From the NCBI GenBank assembly GCA_036874045.1, contig CM072338.1:16452501-16516500 (forward strand): a DNA stretch of 64,000 nucleotides, in the 5' to 3' direction. Shown in pieces: positions 14,001-24,892 of this stretch (positions are counted from its first letter, which is position 1; each line of letters begins with the position of its first letter). The notes under the pieces are model-generated. The model was not told where the DNA came from and searched no databases. It worked only from the letters and a program-made list of their open reading frames with translations. The position numbers and the translations under genes were made by a program. Source of the DNA: Cymodocea nodosa. Lineage: Eukaryota; Streptophyta; Magnoliopsida; Alismatales; Cymodoceaceae.

Positions 14001-17000
14001 TTACATCATACACTGAGGCCTGACAATTTATGATTGAAATGCATTATGACTGTAACGTGTGGTTGAAATATATGTCATTAATACTTGTTCTCTGTGCTAT
14101 CAGCATATAATATCTGTCATTATAGAGGAATCATTAGTAGCTGTTCGGTTACATCATAAAAATAGTATGATTTACTTTGGGAAAATATAATTTATGAAAA
14201 ATTTCCTTTGGTAAGCAAATGTTCTGATATGAAACTTTTGATGTTTTCCCATTCTAATAAATGATTTTTTTTGAATCTCTTTTTAAATGTAGTTTAAATC
14301 ATATTGCTATGATTCTTTTTTTTAATCTGCATATTCCTTGTTCAGTTGCCTTCTTCATCTTTTTTCCAAGTTTACATTCTTTTAACCAGAATGGGTTTCA
14401 CAATTCTGGAAGGTCTAATTATATGCTATTAATTTCTCTGCTATTTCTTATTATTCTCATCATCATTATGAAACTGTTTCTAGCCTTTCCATGTAAATAA
14501 AATGTTTTATATTTGTTTGAAGTCAGTGATAAGCAATCTTTTTAAAATTTTGATATGTATTGTCTTTTTATTTTTTAGCCAGGTGAATATTTTGTACGTG
14601 TCCATTAAATTTTAATATTTTTCAAAATTATAATGCAATTCGTATATTCTACTAAAAGAGTAGTATGATCAAAAGAAATGAGATGGAAATTCAAGTGATG
14701 TAGCCTTATTTCTCTTTCGATGACAAAATAGTTTTTCATGGAGGGAGGTTGGGTAATTTTTTGTTGATGAAGTACCTAATTTTTAATCTTGAATTGAATG
14801 AAAACCAAGGAAGTTACCATCCAAGGGAAACAGTGACACACCGTGGAGATCATATCTTTTAGTTAAATTGAAAAAGGAAAATCAATTTTGTTTCCATTGC
14901 CTTCTTTCAAGGGCACCACCTCCTCTTGGTGTTTCAAGTCCTTGCCTATAATGAAGATTATTGTGATTGTTCTTGTTAGATGTGGGCTTTACATCTCAAG
15001 GTGATAGTAATTCTGTAGTTCTTTTTAAAGTTTTTCTTAGTGGCATCATCATCTTTCAGGTTCAAAGTGAATTTCAGAAAGCATATGAAAAGGGAATGCC
15101 AAAAGCAAAGTAAGGTTTAAATTTGCTACAGTTCCGTCACATATTAGTGTTGCGTTTACCTGATACAATTTTTCTGCGATCATTTTAGGTTTTGGGAACC
15201 TACTTTTGAGGACTCACTGAATTTGATTGCTAGACTTCCAATTTTAGCTTCATATATCTATAGAAGGTGAATGAAATGTAGACTTGTTCAATAATACTTT
15301 TATTTTTTTCATCTCTTTTGTTACTTTGTAGACATAAGTACCAATGATCCATCTGTATCAAATTTGACATTGCAAGTTCCCTTAGCTGGTTTTCTAGAAC
15401 TTTTCAAAAGGTGGTCTGTCAAATATATGAGCATTTTACACCATATGCTATATCTCCAAACACAAGCAGTATAATAAGACAATTGTTTATCTTGATTTTT
15501 TTTATAACTTTTCTATGAAGGATTTACAAGGACGGGAAAATTGTACCAGCAGATCTTTCACTTGATTATGGTGGCAATTTCTCACATATGCTTGGATTTG
15601 ATGATCCAAAAATGCTGGAATTGATGAGACTTTATATTACCATCCACACGTGAGCATCGTAATTATATAATACCTTTATATGCAAGTGTAGCCTTGACAT
15701 TTATATCTATGATAATGCCACAGAGATCATGAAGGAGGGAATGTCAGTGCTCATACTGCTCATCTTGTAAGTCCATAATTGCTGAGTTTTTGTATGCCAT
15801 ATGTCCTTATCATGGTGGCAAGTCATCTTCAACTACCTTTACATACAAGTTGATATTCTTATATTTCAATATCTAATATATTTTTCAGTTGCATTCTTCC
15901 TTTTCAAAGAATATTCTTTGACCTTATCTTCTTTCCCTTACATATTATGCTATATTCTTTTACATTTATAGTTTGCATTAAGGAAATGATGTTGTACTTT
16001 GAAACTTCCTTGCCAAAAAAAACCTCTTTTCCCTTTTCTTATCTTTCCAACCTTTCTATGATTTATCTGCAGGTTGGTAGTGCACTTTCAGATCCTTATC
16101 TTTCCTTTGCTGCTGCACTGAATGGGTTGGCTGGGCCACTTCATGGGTTGGCTAATCAGGTTTTTTTCCTTGGTTTGGAGATATAACTTTTTCTTTAGTA
16201 GTTTGGTTTCATCAAAATGCATCTTGTTCCCTGAAAGCTTGTGACATGTTTTATTAGAGGGTAATTTTTGCAGGTTTTATCTACTGATCCACTGCAGTTG
16301 TAGCTCATTATTCTTCATATGGTTGTTATGTGTAGATTTAATAAATACTGAAATTTGTCTTGGTGATTTAGTTGATGTTTCTGACAGACAAGAATGAATT
16401 AACTATTTATAAATTGTTGTACACTGGTTATCGTCCAAAGCTAGGTGTATGGGAACATTAACATGGCAAAAAAGGACAAACACAATGTACAACTCCCTAA
16501 ACCTTGAACCCTTACCCTAACCCTTCCACTAATGTGAAACTTGGTGAGGTTCCCATTGTGCTTTCTTATCTCTACAAATGGAGAGATTACTTCCTAGAAT
16601 TTGAGTTTGTGACATTTAGGTCACAATGAAATAACCTTATCATTGTATTAAGACTCATCCTTTGAATTGACATAATAAATTAATGAAAAACACATCAAAA
16701 CTGTATGGGGTGTTTGATTGGTCACCTAGAAGTGTCCCTTAAGTTGTGTTTTGTTAAAGCATTGGCCTATATTCAAGGTACCCGTGTCTGTGGAAGTGTC
16801 TAGGTGATTAGAAGGAAAAAGTTGTGTCACCCTGTTACAACCTTAGCCAACCAACTTGTCACTCACGTTGAGTATGTTGATGTTGTATTGCCTCAGCCAG
16901 TGTAAAATTTATAGTAGTTGTAACTTGTTTCTTCTTGAACTATGTTGAGGATGATTTTGTGTATTACCGTAACGGAAAATTGTGGGGTGGGGGATTCATG

Positions 17001-20000
17001 TGATGCTTTTAACAGAAATAGCTATTATGATGCTTTGATCCTTATGCTTTTGACATAGTCATTGCTCACATATTGCTTTGCTTTTAGGAATCACAATTCC
17101 GTTCAGTGATAGAATTATTGGAATCGAAACTCTGCATCTAGGAGTTGAAAGTTTCTTGTTCAGTTTTATTCTTGGTATTCAAAATTTTAGCATTTAGTTT
17201 TAGACTTGTAGTACTCCGAATCCTTAGGATTGAGAACAACAAATAGTGTTTCTGATGCTTTTGACATCAGCTTTGCTTAATTTGAATTAAATCCAGTAGC
17301 TGAAAGTTGGACATTTGGTTTTATTGATTTAATAATTATGCTTTTAACAACAAATAGTCTCTGTTGCTTTGATAATTATGCTTTTGACATCTGCTTTGCT
17401 TAATGAGACCTCTACATATAGGGGTTGGGAGTTCGACATTTAGTTTGGTTCCTTTTTCGAGCAGCAACAGAGAATATATTAAAATCAACTAAACAAAGGG
17501 CCTACAGCTAAAACAGAACACTAGTGTCTCAGGTAAGAAACTAATGGGAAAGGAAAACATAAGCTGTCAAGACGCCAAAAGCCTTGGAGCACAACCCAGA
17601 TCATAAGATGACCAGAGTTTGTAGCCACTTTTGCATCCTCCATTACTACCCTATCCCTCCAAGATCTGGTCCATTCAACCACACAGTTAACCTCTTCTGC
17701 ATGCTGACCACAAAATCTGCTTACACTGGCTGAAGAGAACTTTTTTAAAGCAGGGTTTCTATGGGAACACTACAATGCTTACCAAGCAGAAAACTGCAGT
17801 TTAGTTCTGTTCTTGGGTTTTGAAATTTTAATGTTTTGTTCTAGTACTTAAAATTCTTAGGATTAAGTTTCTTCTCCGTAAGTGCTTGTTATGAACTTTC
17901 CATCCTTACGTAAAGGAAAAGAAATCATTGAGTCGATCTTCCCATAATTTTTAAAAGAAACAACTCTTTTTGATTCCCTCCCATTGGAGTTTAATATCAG
18001 AAAGTGAATCAAACAGGATATTAGAGGAATTTCTCTTTAACTTATAACTTCTATTATTTTAACTCAAAAGGATAGAATATTCTAAAGTGTAGGAAGTATA
18101 AAATATTGTATTGTTTATTATCATATAAGACAATTTTTAATTTTGTATGATCTGTTAATCTGCTGTTAACTGACAATTTTGAATAAACTATTGCTTCTAT
18201 AAATTTAATATATGGCAGTACCAACTTGATATTTCTTCATAGATGTTTCTAATTGATGGTACTTCATATAGGTGGAGGCTAATTGACTTGATATTAATTC
18301 ATTCTCGATTTTTATTTTCCTTTCACCGATTTAGAAGCTTAGAATCACTAAATATGCAAAAGGTCACTTAAATGGATGCATTTTAGATAGTCTTAAAATT
18401 ATCTGTTTTATATAATGATAAAGATCTACAAAGGGTTTGGTTGCCTTGGCACCTTAACAAACTTGGTCAGAGTCCAGTAATCATCTGACACAAGCTACGG
18501 GGTTTAGTAGCTAGAAACAAAATTTTGGTATCATCTGACCAAGATGATATTGAGGAACCTATCTATACCAGCCGGTGGTTTGGTCACCATGGTACCGCAG
18601 CAGCTTTATTTGGCTGCCTGATGAAGTGTTGGATATGATGTTTACCTGTAAAAGTTTCCATGTTTGGTTTGAAAGTTCTCGTTACTTATGGTGAACTGAG
18701 CGATAGCTCTGGGTAACAGGCTTCAATAATTAGAAACTTCAACATCTTCTGGCTAATTTTTCTTTGAATTGTATTCCACCTAATCGTAGCATTTGCTTGC
18801 TTTCTAAGGTTTTCATCATTTTAGTCAGCATTAGTTAATTTTCAATAAAGAGAATTCCTGTTGCTTAATGATTATTTTATACACTGACTTGGTTTTCATC
18901 ATTTTAGTCAGCATTAGTTAATTTTCAATAAAGAGAATTCCTGTTGCTTAATGATTATTTTATACACTGACTTTAAACTGTCTTAAGCTAGAGTTTGCTT
19001 CCTAATAACTTGCCAAAAAATAACAATTTAGAAAAATATAATATATTGCTTTTTATAATTGTGCTTTTCTGTCCACCTATCAAAGGACTTACATACTTGA
19101 TAAAAGGTTGAAGCATGGGCCAAAAGAGTCTAGTTCTACTGTGAAGTTAAGGAGGTAGGGGCTCTACTAACTGGTAAAGGAGACAACAGGGCACCACTCC
19201 TTGATCTGTCTGACCAAAGTAGTGACTGTGATGAAATTCAACACTTAAATTATTTAACCAAACAAAATGTGCTAATAATGTATAATAGATTATTCCCTGT
19301 CATGTTTTCCACAAGAGCTGGAGTGGCTTCCTTCTCTTTAACAAGTGCGGTTGCTGACATTGGGAATGTCTTCAACTCATTGATTCATTCCATAGCAAGA
19401 AATTCTTATTAGTAAAACAATAAATAATTCAATTTTTGTCAATTAGGATAGCAAAGTGATGGATTTACTATTTTTCAGTAATCCAAGCATAACATTATCT
19501 ACATGTCTGAACAAATGCTACATAATGTCCCAGGAAGTCTTGTTATGGATCAAAACTGTCGTTGAGGAATGTGGAGAGAATGTGACAACTGAACAGCTTA
19601 GAGACTTTGTCTGGAAGACCCTAAACAGTGGCAAGGTAACATCTATTCCTCAAAAGTAGGTTATTAAATGTTTGTTGTAGATTCATAGAATTTCTTGAAT
19701 GGAAGCAAATCCTGATATGAATATATGCCCTAATTTTGCTATTATGCTTATCCAGTTTCTCTGAGATTCAAACAGAAGAAATTAGAAAATAAAAAAGAAT
19801 TGATTAAATTCCTGAGCACAGTTTTAATTTTTTTTTGATGTATATTGTTTACTCCCTCATCAAGTTCAGCTTTCCTACACAGGTTGTTCCTGGTTTTGGA
19901 CATGGAGTTTTGCGCAAAACAGATCCAAGATATACGTGCCAAAGAGAGTTTGCATTGAAGCACTTGCCTAACGATCCACTTTTCCAAATAGTAGAACATT

Positions 20001-20881
20001 TTGGGCCTTTCTAGGCCACTTGTTATTTATTGTTGTATGGCTCTTATGGAGTCAGAAAAAATACTTATATTATTTATTCATCATGATAGGTTTCAAAATT
20101 ATATGAAGTAGTCCCTGCAGTCCTCACCGAACTAGGGAAGGTATATAATATGATTTCTATAGTGCGGCAATTTACTGTGTGACCTCCGTAAAATATAAAG
20201 CTCTTTAGTTACCTTCATGTGTGACATCTTTTGGAATGCTAAAGTTGTTGCTGCTGATGTACTTTATTTCTCAATCTGCTATTCTATTTTGGATATTTGC
20301 TTTGTCAATTTTCTGTTTCTCAACTCCTCTTGTAGGTCAAAAATCCATGGCCAAATGTTGATGCTCACAGTGGAGTATTGCTGAACCATTTTGGTTTATC
20401 TGAGGCTAGGTGTGTTCTGTAACATTCTCTCTCTCTCTCTCTCGTGTCGTTCTGAGAAAATTGTTCCAATAAAGGAGGGTCCATTTTCGTAGCCAGTAGA
20501 TACAACACTGATTTTTCTAGATGCTCCACCTTATTTTTCAGACGTGTTGTTTACTCGTGACTTGCATGCCATGCATTTCTCCTAAGCAACTTTAACTTGA
20601 TGATTACTAACAGAATTTGTTGATACAGGTATTTCACTGTTCTTTTTGGTGTGTCAAGAAGCATCGGTATATGCTCACAGGTTGTATGCCTTCCCCTTTT
20701 CTTAAAAGCAATCATTAACATCCTGGTGATTGACTTAATATATTTTTTTCCATCTTTGTTGGAGTTCTCAAACATTTTCCGTGTGCAGTTGATATGGGAT
20801 CGTGCCTTGGGACTTCCACTTGAAAGACCGAAGAGTGTTACTATGGAATGGCTTGAGAAATATTGCAAGCAAGCTGCCTGA
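5042..20881 (+). CDS. Citrate synthase, mitochondrial (19 exons, 471 aa)
   Basis: Condenses oxaloacetate with acetyl-CoA to citrate, the entry step of the TCA cycle, in the mitochondrial matrix. Exons: 5042-5092, 5239-5301, 5668-5709, 6998-7063, 7179-7244, 7479-7592, 9169-9232, 13870-13952, 15060-15109, 15189-15266, 15521-15649, 15724-15766, 16073-16159, 19534-19635, 19883-19990, 20090-20140, 20336-20409, 20629-20680, 20789-20881. All borders are GT-AG and all phases join. The sum is 472 codons with stop, the usual length of the plant enzyme. The Arg-rich, acid-free N-terminus ([14 protein letters not shown]) fits a mitochondrial presequence. Catalytic residues are present: His271 (DHEGGN), His307 (GPLHGLANQ), His353 (GFGHGV) and Asp408 (NVDAHSG), equal to pig His238, His274, His320 and Asp375. 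Odd point: residue 99 is Cys where relatives have Arg in GIRFRG. Introns 6, 7 and 13 carry repeats. Peroxisomal isoforms differ at the N-terminus, so the mitochondrial call is firm. Confidence 0.96.
7755..8370. mobile_element. Possible MITE-like DNA element in citrate synthase intron 6
   Basis: The left edge (a GTGTTTGTTTCAG-like word near 7762) and the right edge (CTGAACCAAAT near 8350) form imperfect inverted ends of about 12-15 bases around a roughly 600-base AT-rich core. The core includes a long TA-rich palindromic stretch (7955-8090). Such ends are common in plant hAT- and Harbinger-type MITEs. No clear target-site duplication was found, so the call is weak. Confidence 0.3.
9310..10430. 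other. AT-rich part of citrate synthase intron 7
   Basis: First part of the 4.6-kb intron. It is AT-rich with no supported coding sequence. A word resembling a Met-tRNA primer-binding site (TATGGTATCAAAATT) occurs near 9870, but no paired LTR could be seen. Confidence 0.4.
10440..10800 (+). mobile_element. RTE-type LINE relic, copy B (3' end)
   Basis: The terminal part of an RTE LINE ORF lies in citrate synthase intron 7. Words matching the family's C-terminus are recognisable across shifted frames: a WFGHI-like word, an APIRK-like block, KTTW, and a final [10 protein letters not shown] just before a stop. A short 3' tail of TTGTTGTTGTTG follows, which is typical of RTE elements. Heavily decayed and in the same orientation as the host gene. 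Confidence 0.7.
11040..12330 (-). mobile_element. L1-type LINE fragment in citrate synthase intron 7
   Basis: On the minus strand, near 12060-12120, the reading gives RQGNPLSP. It is followed downstream by [12 protein letters not shown] and VDDTLVLCD, matching the RQGDPLSP...GFGPP...ADDTL series of the L1 reverse-transcriptase palm. Many stops interrupt it. A pair of direct repeats (about 11601-11870) splits the fragment, so they are probably a later insertion. Edges are approximate. Confidence 0.6.
11601..11870 (+). repeat. Pair of about 100-base direct repeats, possible small LTR element
   Basis: Two similar units, about 11601-11702 and 11767-11868, each run from AATATTC through AAATCAATT and AGAGATC to a TAACA end. 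They are separated by about 65 bases. The size and spacing recall a TRIM-like miniature LTR element, but no clear primer-binding site was seen. The units differ at many positions, so the pair is old. Confidence 0.45.
12790..13270. repeat. Degenerate GAT/GTC-rich minisatellite-like tract
   Basis: About 480 bases inside citrate synthase intron 7 repeat variations of short words such as TGATGGT, TCAATG, GACACC and CATTGAT. No exact period can be fixed by eye. It looks like a very decayed minisatellite, and its composition resembles the better-kept array at 58.03-58.24 kb. Confidence 0.45.
17440..17790 (-). mobile_element. L1-type LINE 3' fragment in citrate synthase intron 13
   Basis: Reading the minus strand from about 17790 gives an open stretch with [12 protein letters not shown] and then an end resembling L1 ORF2 C-termini. 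A T-rich, CTG-containing 3' tail follows. No RT core is present, so this is a 5'-truncated copy. The family is inferred from composition and the WxRxWRDR-like words only. Confidence 0.4.
18808..18973 (+). repeat. Exact 83-bp tandem duplication in citrate synthase intron 13
   Basis: The unit 18808-18890, starting GGTTTTCATCATT and ending ACACTGACTT, is followed at once by an identical unit at 18891-18973. I found no mismatch between the two. The unit has no coding sense and no hallmark of a transposon. It is either a very recent duplication or an assembly artefact. Confidence 0.9.
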
Positions 20882-21150
20882 TACCAGAAATTCTGCTGTT
20901 GGAACCTGGTGAACCCAAATAACTGGAATGGTTGGGACCGTTGTTAATAAATAATGAGATGAGTAATTATTTGAGAGAGAATTATGGCATTTTGAGCGCC
21001 ATAACTTTGAACATTGTTTCAATTTTGTTCGCCAAAGTTATAGACCTTAACGTTACATGCAGGCCCATTGCATGTATTTCAGGATGGTATCCATCTTCTT
21101 TGTAACAGAGCTGTAATGCTGCAATTCGTGGATATATAAAGAGGTACTTT
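20882..21150 (+). other. 3' UTR of citrate synthase (approximate)
   Basis: The sequence downstream of the stop codon has AATAAA-type words (near 20946) and T/G-rich DNA up to about 21150, consistent with a plant 3' untranslated region. The poly(A) site itself cannot be fixed from sequence alone. Confidence 0.4.
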
Positions 21151-22140
21151 TGAGTTTTCACCTCATTTCCCGTACGTCCTTCCCTTTTACTTAGGTGTTT
21201 CTTTTCATTTTTTTTTTTTCCTTTTTCATTTATTGTTCAATGTAACAATAGTAAGTAAGATAATGTAGTTGCTTCCTTCTTTGCACCGACGGAAATTTAA
21301 AAAAAAAATTGTTCTTATTTCTCTTGCATGGAAGAGATTTCTTGCCTTTCTTTTTTTCATCCCTAATCAATGGAAGATTTTCTTGTATGAGATTCAGAAT
21401 AAGTCACTTTTCTCTTCTAGTACTTTGTAGTGCGTAAATCGCTGGTGGCCATGATTAAGTTTTTGACTTAACAAAGAAGAGCATCCGGTTTGAGCATTTT
21501 GTTCTCAAGAACTTTCTTGAATGGATTTTTCCAAGTGAATCAAAAGTTAATCACGACTGGTTGAAGAGAGATTTGTTTGATATATGGTTATCATTGAGAT
21601 TGTTTACTTTCTTGCCTCTGGCAATCTTCTACATAGAATTACTTGTGAGAAAATCTCTAGTGGAGAGAATAGCTACCCAGGTAGAAGAGTGATTTTTTTT
21701 ACGGTGACGGTGACATGGAAAAGGGAGGAATAATCTTGGTTGTACTTCACTTTAACCTAGAGACTGCATCCGAGTTGTCCTTCCGAGCATTCTTCTTGTA
21801 ATGGTGTTGAGGGGCATTTGTATGCATACCAGCTACTACCACCAGAAGTAAACAAACCTTCATGACGATGAAGTTGGGGGAACAAGAACTGTGTTGATCT
21901 CTGAAAGGTGGCGTCATCGAATCTATCGATGATTAGAGGAGTATTATGATCCAATGCATTGTGAGCTAGGCAATGACTTTTTCAGGAGAGAAAGAGAGAG
22001 AGAGAAAAGATTGGTGGTGGGTTGGGCACGAGGAGAGGGTGGATTTCCTTAAATCAATGACGCAAACTGGGCTAAATTAGAATCTAACATTTCTGAGTCA
22101 CTTTAAATTTTAACTCTGTATAATAATTAATACTTGGGTA
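21151..22140. other. Intergenic DNA between citrate synthase and the PPR gene
   Basis: No gene was seen. It contains T-rich runs and a short GA-rich tract near 21990-22013. The last 200 bases should include the PPR gene promoter. Confidence 0.5.
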
Positions 22141-22165
22141 CAGGTACTCCTCGGATTGTCATGCC

Positions 22166-23854
22166 ATGGTGGCGTCGCCAACCTCACGCTTACTCTCCCT
22201 GCTCACCAACTGCAAGACCTTCAACCACATAACCCAAATCCATGCCCAAATCATCACCACCGCCACCCCTCTCCTCGGAAAACTCATCGATGCATACGCC
22301 AGCGTCAGCCTCGACTACGCCCACTCCGTCTTCGCCGCCCTCCCCAACCCCACCGCCTATGTCTACAACTCCCTCATCCAGGTCCATGCCACCTCGCCCG
22401 CGGGGAATCCGCAGACCTCCCTCTTCCTCTACCACCACATGCGTTGCCGGCACCTCTCCCCCGACAACTTCACCTTCCCTTTCGTCCTCAAGTCCTGCGC
22501 CTCCCTCTCCGCCCTACGCCTCGGCCGCTGCATCCATTCCCATGTCGTGAGGACCGGCCACTCCGCGAACCTCTACGTGTCCAGTTGTCTGCTGCACATG
22601 TACGTGTCTTGTGCCGACCTTGCATCGGCGGAGGTGGTGTTCGAGAGGGAGGCGCCGGTGAGGAATGTGGTCGTTTGGTCGACCATGATTGGTGGGTACG
22701 CGGCCAACGGCCGGGAGGTGGATGCCCTTAGATTGTTCCGGCGGATGATGGAGGGGGGTGAAGGAGGTGGTGTGGTGGTCGAGCCGAACGACATCACGTT
22801 GGTTCATGTTCTCGCTGCTTGCGCTCATGCCAGGGATTTGGAGACCGGGAAATGGGTCCACGCCAAGATGAAGGGAAATTCTTGGGGTACTCCTTTCGGC
22901 TGCAATGTTGTCCTTGACACTGCTCTGGTTGATATGTACGGGAGGTGTGGAAGCCTTGATGTTGCACGAGAGGTTTTTGATGGAATGCCCGTAAAGAATG
23001 AGGTTTCTTGGAATGCCATGGTGAGCGCCTACAATCAGTACGGCTGGTACGACGAGTTGATCCAGCTCTTCGCTGATATGTTGGCGGCCGGAGTGAGAGT
23101 GGGCAAGGTGACCATTTTGGGCTTGTTAGGTGCTTGCGCCGGAAAAGGGGCGCGAAGTCTCGGCAGAGAGATCCATGCTTTCGTGGAGAGAAGTCCCCGC
23201 GGCTGTGCTAGGGATGTGGAAGTTTACACGTCTGTCATGGACACGTATTGCAAGACCGGGGACACAAAGAACGCACTCAAAATTTTCAGGTCTTTGCATT
23301 CTATGGATGTCGTGGTGTGGACGACCATGATCACAGGACTTGCCAGTCACGGCCGAGGCATCGAAGCTATGAACTTGTTCAAGGAAATGGAGGAGACTGG
23401 CGTCGCCCCGGATCATATCACCGTGATTGGAGTCCTGACTGCTTGTAGCCATGCAGGATTGGTGGACGAGGGGCTCAAGGCGTTCGCCTCCATGAGAAGC
23501 AGGCACGGCATTGAACCGGGACCGGAGCATTATGGTTGCGTGGTCGATATGTTGTGTCGAGCCGGGCGTCTGGCGGAGGCGGAGAGGATGGCAGCCACGA
23601 TGCCCATTCGGGCGAGCGCCGAGGTATGGGGTGCCATCTTGAGTGGGTGTGAGATTCATGGTGATGTTGAGCTTGCAGAGAAGGCTGGTAGGAGGATTGC
23701 AGAGCTCGAGGAACCAGTGAGCAGTGGAGTTTTTGTGCTGCTTTCCAATGTGCGTGCAGGGGTGGGGAAGTGGGAAGGAGTTGAGAAATCCAGAGACCTG
23801 ATCAGGCACAGAAGAATAGAGAAAAATCTTGGGTACAGTTGTGTTGAAACGTGA
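22166..23854 (+). CDS. Pentatricopeptide-repeat protein, PLS class with E domain (562 aa, no introns)
   Basis: A sequence-specific RNA-binding protein. Proteins of this class act in mitochondria or plastids, mostly in C-to-U editing. The repeats contain hallmark words: WSTMIGGYAANG (about 172-183), LDTALVDMYGRCGSL, VSWNAMVSAYNQYG, VVVWTTMITGLASHG, and PDHITVIGVLTACSHAGLVDEG. After the last repeat, EVWGAILSGCEIHGDVELAEKA and YxxLLSN-like SGVFVLLSNV mark the E domain. The protein stops at GYSCVET with no DYW deaminase domain, so any editing role would need a partner. Start choice: GCCATGG context at 22166. An upstream out-of-frame ATG at 22161 opens a 24-codon frame (to 22232) that could dampen translation. 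GC is highest in the first 500 bases. Long open frames on both strands inside this gene are by-products of that GC-richness. Confidence 0.93.
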   Translation: MVASPTSRLLSLLTNCKTFNHITQIHAQIITTATPLLGKLIDAYASVSLDYAHSVFAALPNPTAYVYNSLIQVHATSPAGNPQTSLFLYHHMRCRHLSPDNFTFPFVLKSCASLSALRLGRCIHSHVVRTGHSANLYVSSCLLHMYVSCADLASAEVVFEREAPVRNVVVWSTMIGGYAANGREVDALRLFRRMMEGGEGGGVVVEPNDITLVHVLAACAHARDLETGKWVHAKMKGNSWGTPFGCNVVLDTALVDMYGRCGSLDVAREVFDGMPVKNEVSWNAMVSAYNQYGWYDELIQLFADMLAAGVRVGKVTILGLLGACAGKGARSLGREIHAFVERSPRGCARDVEVYTSVMDTYCKTGDTKNALKIFRSLHSMDVVVWTTMITGLASHGRGIEAMNLFKEMEETGVAPDHITVIGVLTACSHAGLVDEGLKAFASMRSRHGIEPGPEHYGCVVDMLCRAGRLAEAERMAATMPIRASAEVWGAILSGCEIHGDVELAEKAGRRIAELEEPVSSGVFVLLSNVRAGVGKWEGVEKSRDLIRHRRIEKNLGYSCVET

Positions 23855-24892
23855 CACAACAACACAGAACAAACACTATTTAACAGCCATATAAGTAGTG
23901 TTTTATATATTTTGCACAAATCGAATGGCACTGGAAAGACTCGAAAAGGAGCCCGCATTTTTTATCTACGGCAAAATTTGATCGATCTTGTGAAGATAAA
24001 ATGTGTGGTCCTGCAGATTCACTAGATTAATGAGGTTTCTCTGCTGCTGATTTTTTAATCATCGGGATTTGAGTAATTTACGATCGTCAATGTTAATTGA
24101 TGAGCACTTCTGTGCCAAGTTTGGAGAAAAGAACAACTGCTCCATATCTCCACGTTCGGAGTAGTGGACGACTCCACTCGTGTCTCTCGCACCCACGTAC
24201 CACAGGTGATGTAGAAGATGGCATCCTCGACCAACGAAAGGATTGCTAACGTGGCTCTCTCTCTCTCTTCTTTTTCTTTTTAAATATCGCTGCAAATCTT
24301 TTATTTTTATACATTAATATAAATTTTCTGACCAAGATTTCTGCACTCAAATATATACATATAATCTGTGAATAAAGGCAATCACTTATATATATATATA
24401 TATATATATATGAGCTGTCCGACTTGGGGACGATGATATGGTCCAACTTTTGAAATATCTATGATCAAGGAAATAGTTGTTTAACTCTGAAGTCGTAAAT
24501 ATCGATTGTTTAATTAAGGTCGTAAATCACTTCATTTAAACATCAAAACAAAATGCAGATACTGCAGGATGAATGAATGAACATCTGTGACAGCTTTAGC
24601 GTCCTCAACAAGAAGATCGATCGATACCATCTATTACAAACAAATTCAGAGTTGTCGTTGTATGTGCTTGCACACTGTTGGACATATGGAAATTAAATTT
24701 GAAGCCGAATGAGAAAGAAGCAGAACATGGCGATACATGTCATTAGATAAGCTAGCAAGTCGATTAATTTGGATCATTCATGCATGTACTGTTGTTGGGT
24801 ACGTACGTACGTACGTACAACACCACCACCACCTGACCTGAGATCGATCGATGATCACAAGCGTACGTAGACATGCATGCATGCATGTTGGA
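23855..24892. other. Intergenic DNA between convergent PPR and polygalacturonase genes
   Basis: Contains the 3' flanks of both genes. A (TA)n run lies at about 24388-24411. Short self-complementary tetranucleotide runs (GATC, GTAC, GCAT types) lie close to the polygalacturonase stop. No other gene is supported. Confidence 0.5.
24799..24818. repeat. (GTAC)5 self-complementary microsatellite
   Basis: Five perfect GTAC units. ATCGATCGAT follows near 24842 and a GCAT run near 24873-24887, all within 95 bases of the polygalacturonase stop codon. Each run is its own reverse complement and could form a hairpin in the 3' UTR transcript. Confidence 0.85.

Noticed and set aside
22156-22731. Long open frames in other frames and on the minus strand across the PPR gene (up to about 250 codons)
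   Set aside because: They are by-products of the GC-rich PPR coding sequence; their products are Pro/Arg/His-rich low-complexity chains without family resemblance.
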